Below are positions 1-7,507 of a stretch of 64,000 nucleotides of DNA, one piece after another. The first letter of the stretch is position 1. Each line of letters opens with the position of its first letter. The translations under genes were made by a program, and so were the position numbers. Below the pieces are notes generated by a model that saw only the letters and a list, made by a program, of their open reading frames with translations, searched no databases and had not been told where the DNA came from. The DNA is from Streptomyces sp. NBC_01445 (GTDB taxonomy: Bacteria; Actinomycetota; Actinomycetes; Streptomycetales; Streptomycetaceae), in the NCBI RefSeq assembly GCF_035918235.1, contig NZ_CP109485.1:1302001-1366000 (forward strand), given 5' to 3'.

Positions 1-1
1 C

Positions 2-937
2 CGCCCGGTCACCGTCAGCCTCCTCAACCACACACCCAAGGGCGCCATCGGCCCGCTGCGCGGCGTCGCCTTCAGCCTCGCCCACCGGGCGCCGGAACGC
101 GACGGCGACCAGCTCATCGAGGAAGCGGTCGCCGCCGCGTCCGCCGCCGACGTCGCGGTCGTCGTGGTCGCCACCACCGAACACGTCGAGAGCGAGGGCT
201 TCGACCGCGCCACCCTGCGCCTGCCGGGGCGCCAGGACGAACTCGTCGCCCGCGTCGCCGCCGCCAACCCGCGCACCGTCGTGATCGTCAACTCCGGCGC
301 CCCCGTGGAGATGCCGTGGCGCGAGGACGTCGCCGCGGTACTGCTGAGCTGGTTCCCCGGGCAGGAGGGCGGCGCGGCCCTGGCCGATGTGCTCCTCGGC
401 CACGCCGAGCCGGGCGGCCGCCTGCCCACCACCTGGCCCGCCCGCCTCACCGACGCCCCCGTCACCCAGGTCACCCCCACCGCCGGCGTCCTGCGCTACG
501 ACGAGGGCGTCTTCATCGGCTACCGCGCCTGGCAACGCCACGCCACCGCCCCCGCCTACCCCTTCGGCCACGGACTCGGCTACACCGACTGGACGTACGA
601 GCACATCGAGATCACGGACACCACCACGGCCCGCATCCGGCTGCGCAACACCGGCGACCGCACCGGCCGGGAAGTGGTCCAGCTCTACGTCGCCCCCACC
701 CGGCCCGACACCGCGGAACGGCCGGAGCGCTGCCTCGCGGGATTCGCCGCCGTCACCGCGGAACCGGGCGAGGCCGCAACGGCTGAAATCCCGCTTCCCG
801 AGCGCGCGTTCATCCTCTGGGACGAGAACACCGGTGGCTGGACGACGATCCCCGGCGAGTACCAGGTACTGGCCGGCCACAGCGTCGCCGACACCCGCCT
901 CTCGGCCGTCATCGCCGTACCCGCCAAGGACGCCTGA
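2..937 (+). CDS. GH3 beta-glucosidase-type glycoside hydrolase, C-terminal part (5' end outside window)
   Basis: The reading frame is open from the window edge, so the N-terminal (alpha/beta) barrel carrying the GH3 nucleophile Asp lies outside. What is visible is the GH3 C-terminal alpha/beta sandwich (VVVVATTEHVESEGFDR, then VIVNSGAPVEMPW and the FPGQEGGAALADVLLG segment with GRLPTTWP) followed by the fibronectin-like third domain beginning at YPFGHGLGYT. This order is the usual GH3 layout. It ends 48 nt before the probable start of a sulfatase gene on the same strand, so the two are probably co-transcribed and may act on one glycan. Substrate cannot be read from this part; beta-glucosidase or beta-xylosidase are the common activities. 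Confidence 0.9.
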   Translation, partial: RPVTVSLLNHTPKGAIGPLRGVAFSLAHRAPERDGDQLIEEAVAAASAADVAVVVVATTEHVESEGFDRATLRLPGRQDELVARVAAANPRTVVIVNSGAPVEMPWREDVAAVLLSWFPGQEGGAALADVLLGHAEPGGRLPTTWPARLTDAPVTQVTPTAGVLRYDEGVFIGYRAWQRHATAPAYPFGHGLGYTDWTYEHIEITDTTTARIRLRNTGDRTGREVVQLYVAPTRPDTAERPERCLAGFAAVTAEPGEAATAEIPLPERAFILWDENTGGWTTIPGEYQVLAGHSVADTRLSAVIAVPAKDA

Positions 938-985
938 GACCCGGCCGCCTCCATGACGGCACTCCACGAAAGGCACTCCACTTCC

Positions 986-2473
986 ATGCAGTCCGCCCCG
1001 CCCGCCGGGCCTCTCAACGTCCTGTGGTTGTACTGCGACGAGCTGCGCGCAGACGCGCTCGGCTGCTACGCCACAGGCCCCTTCCGCCCGCACACGTCCG
1101 CCATCGACGAACTCGCGGCATCCGGAGCCGTGTTCAAGGAGTGCTACACCAACTCCCCAGTCTGCGTGCCCTCCCGCACCGCCCTGCTCACCGGTCAGCC
1201 ACCCGAGCGCACCGGCGTCTACCACAACGAGGCATACGCCGACGGCTTCCCACTGCCACCGGGCCTGACCACCTTCCCGGAGGTCTTCGCCCGCCACGGC
1301 TACCGCACGGCCAGTTTTGGCAAGGAACACATCCCGGCCGGGCTGACCCCGTGGCAGTTGCACGACCCCGCCGGCGGCGCCATGCGCGACCCGCTCAGCG
1401 GCCGGGACCCGGCGGACTGCGCCCTGACGGTCACCCCGAACGGGAAGACGGTCGTCGCCGGCACGCTCCCCGAAGGACAGCCGTACGGCCCCGCCCAAGT
1501 CACGGAGAACGCCGCCGCCTGGATCGCACAGGCCCAGGAACCCTTCCTCGTACGGGCTTCCTTCCTCCAGCCGCACACTCCGGTGATCGTTCCGCACGCG
1601 TACGGGCAGGTGCACAGGCCGGAGGACTTCCCGGACGTGCTCCCCGGCTCACGGGCGCCGGTGAGCCGGTTCGAGCGGCGCTTCGCCGAAGTCAGCGGCG
1701 GCGGCCAGGACGCCGACCCGGCCGTGGCCCGCCGGGCCCACGCGGCGTACCACAACCTGGTCAGCTGGGTCGACGCCCAACTCGCCGTCCTCATGGACGC
1801 CTTGCGCGCCAAGGGAGTTGCGGACCGCACCGTCGTCGTCCTCACCTCGGACCACGGCGCCCACCTCGGCGAGAACGGGGCGTACGGCAAACACACCTTC
1901 GCCCGCGGCTCCCACCGGGTGCCGCTGATCATCAGCGCACCCGGACGCCTCGCGCGCCAGGTCCGCACCGACCTGGCCCAGTCGCTCGACCTGGCCCGGA
2001 CCCTGTTCGGGCTGTGCGGCATCGAGGCACCGGAGTCGTTCGACGGACGCGACCTCTTCCACGACCCGGCACCGACCGGGATCTTCTCGACCATCGGCTA
2101 CGGCGCACCATGGAGCCGGGCCTTCCCCAACCAACAGCACGGAACCTACGACGACGGCCGAGGCTGGCCCCGCCGCTCGTGCATCCGCACCGACCGCTAC
2201 CGCCTCGACGCCACCGTCCGGATCGACGGCCGCCCACCACGCGACAGCGAAGAGGAGGACCTCGTCCTGATCGACCGCGTCGCCGACCCCGACGAGACGG
2301 TCAACCTGGCAGACGACCGTCAACTGGCCGACGTGGCGAAGGACTTGCACGCCCGGCTCCTGAAGAACGCCGCGGATGCCGTGGAAGTCGACGACGACCT
2401 GCTCAAGGACCTCGCCCTCAAGACCCTGGCCCGGCACCGGGAGCTGCGGCGTGGCGGCCGTAGTCCGCTGTGA
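986..2473 (+). CDS. Sulfatase (formylglycine-dependent, S1 family)
   Basis: Predicted 495-residue arylsulfatase-type hydrolase that would remove sulfate esters. The family signature C-x-P-S-R is present as CVPSRTALLTG (Cys about residue 60), the Cys converted to formylglycine by a maturation enzyme. Metal-site segments YCDELRADALG near the N terminus and TSDHGAHLGENG in the second half match the family. I chose the ATG at 986 because GAAAGG lies 12 nt upstream; an in-frame ATG at 953 would add 11 residues of non-family sequence. No signal peptide is seen, so it appears cytoplasmic. It follows a GH3 gene, suggesting joint breakdown of a sulfated glycoside. It runs tail-to-tail into the Lrp gene with 9 nt between the stops. 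Confidence 0.9.
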   Translation: MQSAPPAGPLNVLWLYCDELRADALGCYATGPFRPHTSAIDELAASGAVFKECYTNSPVCVPSRTALLTGQPPERTGVYHNEAYADGFPLPPGLTTFPEVFARHGYRTASFGKEHIPAGLTPWQLHDPAGGAMRDPLSGRDPADCALTVTPNGKTVVAGTLPEGQPYGPAQVTENAAAWIAQAQEPFLVRASFLQPHTPVIVPHAYGQVHRPEDFPDVLPGSRAPVSRFERRFAEVSGGGQDADPAVARRAHAAYHNLVSWVDAQLAVLMDALRAKGVADRTVVVLTSDHGAHLGENGAYGKHTFARGSHRVPLIISAPGRLARQVRTDLAQSLDLARTLFGLCGIEAPESFDGRDLFHDPAPTGIFSTIGYGAPWSRAFPNQQHGTYDDGRGWPRRSCIRTDRYRLDATVRIDGRPPRDSEEEDLVLIDRVADPDETVNLADDRQLADVAKDLHARLLKNAADAVEVDDDLLKDLALKTLARHRELRRGGRSPL

Positions 2474-2482
2474 CGCATGGCT

Positions 2483-3532
2483 TCAGGAAGGATCGGACCA
2501 GATGTCCATGGGGACGGTGCTCACGCTGCGGCCTGCCGGGTCGAGGATGCGGCCCATGCGCTTGACGAAGCGCAGCGAGACGGCCTGGTCCAGCACCTTC
2601 AGCTGGGGCAGTGCGCTGGTGAGGCGGGATTCGAGGCCGCGGGCCTCGGTGAGGGAGCGGAGCCAGACGCTGATGAGCAGGTTCGCCGTACCCCCGGCGA
2701 GGCCGATGCACGCCCGGATCTCTGGTACGGCGGCCAACAGTCTGTTCAGGGCGTCGCGGTCGTCGATCCGGGCCTGGGCCCAGATCGAGGTGGAGATCGG
2801 CCAGCCGCACAGGGGTTGAGCCACTTCGCAGCGCAGCTCCAGGTCCTCGTTGGCGATGAGGAGGGCGAGACGCTTTCGTACGGTGGTGATCCCGACGCCC
2901 AGCTCCTGCGCGAGGTCCGTGAGCGACGTACGGCCGTCGGCCCCGAGGCGCACGCTGAGGAGCCGGTCCCGCGCGGTGAACGTCTGGGGCGTCGACGGCG
3001 ACCTGGCCGGGCGTTCGGCGGTGATGTGAGCCCGCTGGCGGGGGTCGAGGGCGCGCAGGCGCCAGTCGGTGGCGTGCACGAAGACATGGGTGCCGAGCTG
3101 GGTGCGGGTGGCGCTGATTCCGGGGAGTGTGCCGAGGCGTTCGAGCAGGTATGCGGAGAGGGCGGGAAGCGTGGGCATCGACACGGTGAGCAGCAAGTCC
3201 CGGCCGCCACTGGTGTGTTCCACGGTCATGACGTGGGGCCACTGCGCGAGGGTGTTGGCCACGTCGAGCGCACGGCCGGCCGCACAGTCCACTTCTACGA
3301 AGGCCACGAAGCCCTGCGCGATCTGAGCGCGCCCGGGCTGTGCCGTGATCCACGCGACGCCCGTCTCGGTCAGTCGGGACCAGCGTCGGGCCACGGTGAC
3401 GGGGTCGAGGTCGAGTGCCCGTCCGATGCGCGACCAGGGGGCGCGGGGGTCGATCTGCAGCGTGTTGACCAAGCTGAGGTCGGCCTCGTCCAGTTGTGCC
3501 GGTTGAGCAGATTCCTGCAAACGATCAGGCAT
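2483..3532 (-). CDS. Lrp/AsnC family regulator with two tandem HTH/ligand domains
   Basis: About 349 residues, roughly twice a single Lrp, with two winged-helix segments. The first is LDEADLSLVNTLQIDPRAPW (about residues 12-31) and the second is LTDLAQELGVGITTVRKRLA around residues 195-215; each is followed by an Lrp ligand-binding-like region. This doubled form is common in actinomycetes. The start is set at MPDRLQES (3532); the longer open frame upstream to 3631 has no family similarity. It is divergent from the M20 amidohydrolase gene across about 100 bp, the usual arrangement for an Lrp-type regulator controlling its neighbour. The effector, probably an amino acid or aromatic acid, cannot be deduced. 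Confidence 0.87.
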   Translation of the reverse strand: MPDRLQESAQPAQLDEADLSLVNTLQIDPRAPWSRIGRALDLDPVTVARRWSRLTETGVAWITAQPGRAQIAQGFVAFVEVDCAAGRALDVANTLAQWPHVMTVEHTSGGRDLLLTVSMPTLPALSAYLLERLGTLPGISATRTQLGTHVFVHATDWRLRALDPRQRAHITAERPARSPSTPQTFTARDRLLSVRLGADGRTSLTDLAQELGVGITTVRKRLALLIANEDLELRCEVAQPLCGWPISTSIWAQARIDDRDALNRLLAAVPEIRACIGLAGGTANLLISVWLRSLTEARGLESRLTSALPQLKVLDQAVSLRFVKRMGRILDPAGRSVSTVPMDIWSDPS

Positions 3533-3633
3533 GGAACAAAAATCCTGCGTATTGGATGAGCGTACGTGTCGAGTATCCATCATCACTGGCAACCGAGCGA
3601 CAGCGAGGTGAACGTCAGTGAAAGGGGACAAGG
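3533..3633. promoter_or_regulatory. Divergent promoter region between the Lrp regulator and the amidohydrolase operon
   Basis: The only space between two head-to-head genes, 101 bp, moderately A/T-rich for this genome (AATCCTGCGTATTGGATGAG). It must hold both promoters and probably the Lrp site. The ribosome site for the rightward gene, AAAGGGGA, lies just before 3634. I could not define a convincing palindromic operator. Confidence 0.5.
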
Positions 3634-4845
3634 GTGTCGGTGCGCGAGGACGCGTGGAGTGTGCAGGGTGATCTGGTCCGCCTGCGGCGGGCGCTGCATG
3701 CCGAACCGGAGCTGGGCCTGGAGTTGCCGCGCACGCAGGACAAGGTCTTGGCCGCCTTGGGCGGGCTGCCGCTGGAGGTCACCACAGGGAACCGGCTGAC
3801 CTCCGTCACCGCGGTCCTGCGGGGTGCCCGTCCCGGTCCCACGGTGCTCCTGCGCGGTGACATGGACGCGCTGCCCGTCGCGGAACGCGCCGATCTTCCG
3901 TACGCCTCCCGTACGGAGGGGGTCATGCACGCCTGCGGTCACGACCTGCACACGTCCATGCTCGTCGGCGCGGCGCAGCTCCTCAGCTCTCGCCGGGACG
4001 AGCTCGCGGGCGATGTGGTCTTCATGTTCCAGCCCGGCGAGGAGGGTCAGGACGGCGCCGGCCACATGCTGGGCGAAGGGGTCCTTGAAGCCTCCGGTGA
4101 GCGGCCGGTGGCCGCCTACGCACTGCACGTGACGTCAGGGGTACTCCCGAGCGGGATGTTCGCGACCCGCCGGGGCCCGATCCTCGCGTCCTCCGACAGC
4201 CTTCGCGTGACCGTCCGCGGTGCGGGTGGTCACGGCTCGATGCCGCACGTCGCCAATGACCCCGTACCGGCGGCGTGCGAGATGGTCACCGCGCTGCAGA
4301 CGTTCATCAGCCGCAGGTTCGATCCGTTCGACCCCGTGGTACTGACCGTCGGCGACTTCCACGCGGGCACGGCCGCCAATGTCATTCCCGACGAGGCCCG
4401 GTTCACGGCGACCGTACGGTCGTTCTCCGCGTCGTCGCACGGCCGGATCAAGGACGGCGCCGTGCAGGTGTGCCGGGGTATCGCGGCCGCCCACGGACTC
4501 GATGTCGAGGTGGACTTCGCCGAGCTGTACCCCCTCGCCGTCAACGACGCGGCCGAAGCCGAGTTCGTCGCCGAAGTGGTGGCGGAGGTGCACGGAGAGG
4601 AACGCTTCGCGTGGGCGCCCCAGCCGGCCACCGGCTCGGAGGACTTCTCCCGGGTACTCGACGAGATCCCCGGCGCGTTCGTGGTCCTGGGTGCCTGCCC
4701 GCCCGACCGGGACGTACAGCAGGCCCCGTACAACCACTCGCCGAGGGCCGTCTTCGACGACCGCGTGCTCGGGGACGGCGCCGCGCTCTACGCCGAACTC
4801 GCCCTGCGGCGACTGTCGAAGGCAACGTCGGTCCCCGCCTCCTGA
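3634..4845 (+). CDS. M20D family metallo-amidohydrolase (hippurate / N-acyl amino acid hydrolase type)
   Basis: 403-residue enzyme expected to hydrolyse N-acyl or N-aroyl amino acid amide bonds in the cytoplasm. Family motifs are present in order: GDMDALPV, HACGHDLHTSMLVGAAQLL (metal ligands), FMFQPGEEGQDGAGHML (catalytic Glu pair), GGHGSMPH in the lid domain and ATGSEDFS near the C terminus. The GTG start at 3634 has AAAGGGGA at good spacing. It heads a same-strand set of transporter, esterase and acyl-CoA ligase and is divergent from an Lrp regulator. I infer that it releases an acid that the downstream ligase activates. The substrate (hippurate-like, IAA-conjugate-like or other) is unknown. 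Confidence 0.9.
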   Translation: MSVREDAWSVQGDLVRLRRALHAEPELGLELPRTQDKVLAALGGLPLEVTTGNRLTSVTAVLRGARPGPTVLLRGDMDALPVAERADLPYASRTEGVMHACGHDLHTSMLVGAAQLLSSRRDELAGDVVFMFQPGEEGQDGAGHMLGEGVLEASGERPVAAYALHVTSGVLPSGMFATRRGPILASSDSLRVTVRGAGGHGSMPHVANDPVPAACEMVTALQTFISRRFDPFDPVVLTVGDFHAGTAANVIPDEARFTATVRSFSASSHGRIKDGAVQVCRGIAAAHGLDVEVDFAELYPLAVNDAAEAEFVAEVVAEVHGEERFAWAPQPATGSEDFSRVLDEIPGAFVVLGACPPDRDVQQAPYNHSPRAVFDDRVLGDGAALYAELALRRLSKATSVPAS

Positions 4846-4942
4846 CCACTCCGTCCGCGGCTCCCACCCGCCGCGTCCCTCGCACCGCCGCACCGCCGTA
4901 CACAGCTCGTCCACGCTGTGTCTCGTCCCCCAGGAGGAACCC

Positions 4943-6268
4943 GTGCCCAACCATGCGCCCTCGGCCAACAGACCCGGCACGCCCGGCACCACGGTGAAGA
5001 GCGCCCCAGCCCCGTCCCGGCTCCACACCATCATGAGCACCGGCGTGGGCAACGCCCTGGAGTGGTACGACTGGAACGTCTACGCGATCTTCACCCCCTT
5101 CTTCGCCTCGCAGTTCTTCCCTTCCGCTGATCCGACCTCGGCGCTCCTGAGTACCCTGGCCATCTTCGCCGTCGGCTTCCTCATGCGTCCCCTGGGCGGC
5201 CTGGTCTTCGGCCGGCTCAGCGACCGCAAAGGGCGGCGTGCGGCGATGGTCGGCTCCATCGGATTGGCCGCCGCCGGAAGCCTCCTGATCGGCCTCGCAC
5301 CGACCTACGGCACGATCGGCGTGGGCGCCTCCGCCCTGCTGGTGTTCGCGCGACTCGTCCAGGGCTTGGCCCACGGCGGGGAGCTTCCCGCGGCCCAGAC
5401 GTACGTCGCGGAGATGGCCCCCCGCGAACGGCGCGGGCTCTGGTCGAGCCTGATCTACATCTCCGGCACCTGCGGCATCATGGTCGCCACCGTGATCGGG
5501 GCGGTCCTGGCCTCCTTCCTGAGCGAGGACCAACTCCACGCGTGGGGCTGGCGGGTGCCCTTCGTCATCGGTGGACTTCTGGGCCTGTACGCGCTGATCA
5601 TGCGGCTCCGCCTGGAGGAGACCGAAGCCTTCGAGAAGCAGGCCGACACCCCACACGACGAGCCGCGCCCTTCCGTGTGGCGGGGCTTCTGGGAGAACCG
5701 GGCGGCGTGCCTGCGCGTGATCGGCCTCACCCTGGGCGGAACAGTCGTCTACTACACCTGGGCCGTCTCCGCTCCCGCCCAGGCCATCTCCCTCAAGGGC
5801 ATCGACGCATCATCCGCGCTGTGGGCGGGAGTCCTCGCCAACCTGGTCTTCCTCCTGACGCTGCCCCTATTCGGGTCACTCTCCGACCGCGTCGGCCGCA
5901 AGCCCGTCCTGTACGGCTCCTACATCGGCGGAGCCATGCTGGCCTTCCCCCTGAACTGGTTCATCCAGGACCAGGTCTGGCAACTGGCCGTATCGATGAC
6001 GACGGCCATGCTCTTCATGTCCGCAGGCGCGGCGATCACCCCCGCGGTGTTCGCGGAGATGTTCCCAACCCGTCTCCGCACGACAGGCGTGGGCTTCCCC
6101 TACGCGATCGCCGTGGCCGCCTGCGGCGGCAGCGCGCCGTATCTTCAGACGTGGCTGACCAGCACCGGGAAGGGTGACCTCTTCCTCGGCTACACGGTGG
6201 TCCTGCTGCTCCTCGCCCTGGTCGTGGTGCACCGGATGCCCGAGACGAAGAACACCGACCTGACGTGA
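4943..6268 (+). CDS. MFS transporter, metabolite:H+ symporter (MHS) family
   Basis: About 441 residues with 12 hydrophobic segments. The N-terminal stretch GVGNALEWYDWNVYAIFTPF and the loop GRLSDRKGRRAAM are signatures of the MHS branch (KgtP, ProP, ShiA relatives), and GSLSDRVGRKPVL repeats the motif between helices 8 and 9. The GTG at 4943 is chosen because AGGAGG lies 5 nt before it. The frame is open much further upstream, but that part overlaps the amidohydrolase gene and is a shadow. It probably imports a small organic acid or conjugate for the flanking amidohydrolase and acyl-CoA ligase. Confidence 0.9.
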   Translation: MPNHAPSANRPGTPGTTVKSAPAPSRLHTIMSTGVGNALEWYDWNVYAIFTPFFASQFFPSADPTSALLSTLAIFAVGFLMRPLGGLVFGRLSDRKGRRAAMVGSIGLAAAGSLLIGLAPTYGTIGVGASALLVFARLVQGLAHGGELPAAQTYVAEMAPRERRGLWSSLIYISGTCGIMVATVIGAVLASFLSEDQLHAWGWRVPFVIGGLLGLYALIMRLRLEETEAFEKQADTPHDEPRPSVWRGFWENRAACLRVIGLTLGGTVVYYTWAVSAPAQAISLKGIDASSALWAGVLANLVFLLTLPLFGSLSDRVGRKPVLYGSYIGGAMLAFPLNWFIQDQVWQLAVSMTTAMLFMSAGAAITPAVFAEMFPTRLRTTGVGFPYAIAVAACGGSAPYLQTWLTSTGKGDLFLGYTVVLLLLALVVVHRMPETKNTDLT

Positions 6269-6315
6269 CACCGAAGAACACCGACGTCCAAGGACCTCGA
6301 GAACGGAGCCGTACT

Positions 6316-7215
6316 GTGCCGAGCCTGATCAGCAGAGCGATGCCGACCGTGGTGCGGCTCCGTGGCGCCAAGAAGGTGTTCAGCTCGGCGGAGGCCGTCC
6401 GGAAACAGGCCCTCGCCCGTTCCCTCCGGCCGACCGGATACGCACCGCCGCCCGGACTGGAGCGCACGGTCGACCTCGCCGTACGCCGTGTGGCCGGATG
6501 GCCCGTCTACGACGTCACCCCGCACGGCACTCGCGACTCCGGACGGCGGGCCATCTATCTGCACGGCGGCGCGTACATCAACGAGATAGCACCCCAGCAC
6601 TGGAAGCTGATCGCCCAGGTGGCCGTCGAGACCGGCACCCGGGTCACCGTGCCGATCTACCCCCTCGCTCCCCTGGCGACCGCGGCCGAGGTGGTGCCGG
6701 CCGTCACCGACCTGGCCGCCGAGATCCTCGGCGAAGGGGCCGACACGGCGCTCAGTCTCATCGGAGACTCCGCCGGCGGCGGAATGGCCCTCGCCGTCGC
6801 CGTCCATCTGCGGGACCGAGGACAGCCCGCGCCCGCCCGCACCGTCCTCATCTCCCCCTGGCTGGACATCAGCCTGACCGATCCGCGCATCACCCTGCTC
6901 GAGGACCGCGACCCCTGGCTCGCCGTCCCAGGTGCGCGCTACGCCGGGGACCTCTACCGCGGCGCGCTCCCCATCGACCACCCGCACGTCAGCCCTCTGC
7001 TCGCCGACCTGACCGGGTTGAACCCGATCACGCTGTTCAGCGGAACCCACGACATCGTCAACGCCGACGCACGGCGACTGGCCGCCCGCGCCACGGCCAC
7101 AGGCGTCGAGCTGGACTTCCACGAGGCGCCCGAGATGCTCCACGTCTACCCCCTCCTGCCGATCCCCGAAGGCAGAGCGGCCCGCGCCGCCCTCTGCGCC
7201 GCCCTGCTGAGCTGA
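6316..7215 (+). CDS. Alpha/beta hydrolase, hormone-sensitive-lipase type esterase
   Basis: About 299 residues. The HSL-family oxyanion motif appears as YLHGGAYIN and the nucleophile elbow as IGDSAGGGMAL; an Asp (NPITLFSGTHDIVNAD region) and a C-terminal His (LHVYPLLP) complete a plausible triad. The GTG at 6316 has GGAG 7 nt upstream. A GTG at 6265 would overlap the transporter stop but lacks a good ribosome site. It lies directly behind the MHS transporter and before an acyl-CoA ligase, and would hydrolyse a short-chain ester. It is followed by a strong hairpin terminator at 7276. Confidence 0.87.
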   Translation: MPSLISRAMPTVVRLRGAKKVFSSAEAVRKQALARSLRPTGYAPPPGLERTVDLAVRRVAGWPVYDVTPHGTRDSGRRAIYLHGGAYINEIAPQHWKLIAQVAVETGTRVTVPIYPLAPLATAAEVVPAVTDLAAEILGEGADTALSLIGDSAGGGMALAVAVHLRDRGQPAPARTVLISPWLDISLTDPRITLLEDRDPWLAVPGARYAGDLYRGALPIDHPHVSPLLADLTGLNPITLFSGTHDIVNADARRLAARATATGVELDFHEAPEMLHVYPLLPIPEGRAARAALCAALLS

Positions 7216-7275
7216 CGCGGAACGACCATCCGGTCTCATCCGTATGCACGGGCATCCACCCGGCGCGGACATACA

Positions 7276-7300
7276 GGAGGGTGCCGCCCACCCTCCCTTT
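7276..7300 (+). terminator. Intrinsic terminator after the esterase gene
   Basis: Perfect 8-bp stem GGAGGGTG / CACCCTCC with a 5-nt CCGCC loop, followed by CTTT, 60 nt after the esterase stop. It probably ends or attenuates the amidohydrolase operon before the acyl-CoA ligase gene. The rest of the 7216-7507 interval holds no convincing gene; a 25-codon frame at 7378 was not accepted. Confidence 0.6.
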
Positions 7301-7507
7301 AGGCGGCGCCCACCCCTGACTCCGCAGTACGTGTCGAGCACCAGCAGTTCGACGGACTCGTCCGCGGCTTCTAGGGCATGGACCACCTCAGCCCGGCCGG
7401 CGGCGAAGCAACAGCATGGATCAATACCGCTCTCAAGCGTCTGATCGGCTGAGACCGAACCGGATCCCTCCTCACCTCCACCAGCCCGCTCTCGGAAGGC
7501 AGTTGCC

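Noticed and set aside
4379..4942. Long open frame fused to the front of the MHS transporter
   Set aside because: It lies in another frame over the amidohydrolase gene, is Arg/Pro/Ser-rich without family similarity, and the GTG at 4943 has a strong ribosome site.
7378..7455. 25-codon frame between the esterase and acyl-CoA ligase
   Set aside because: No ribosome site or similarity; too short to support.
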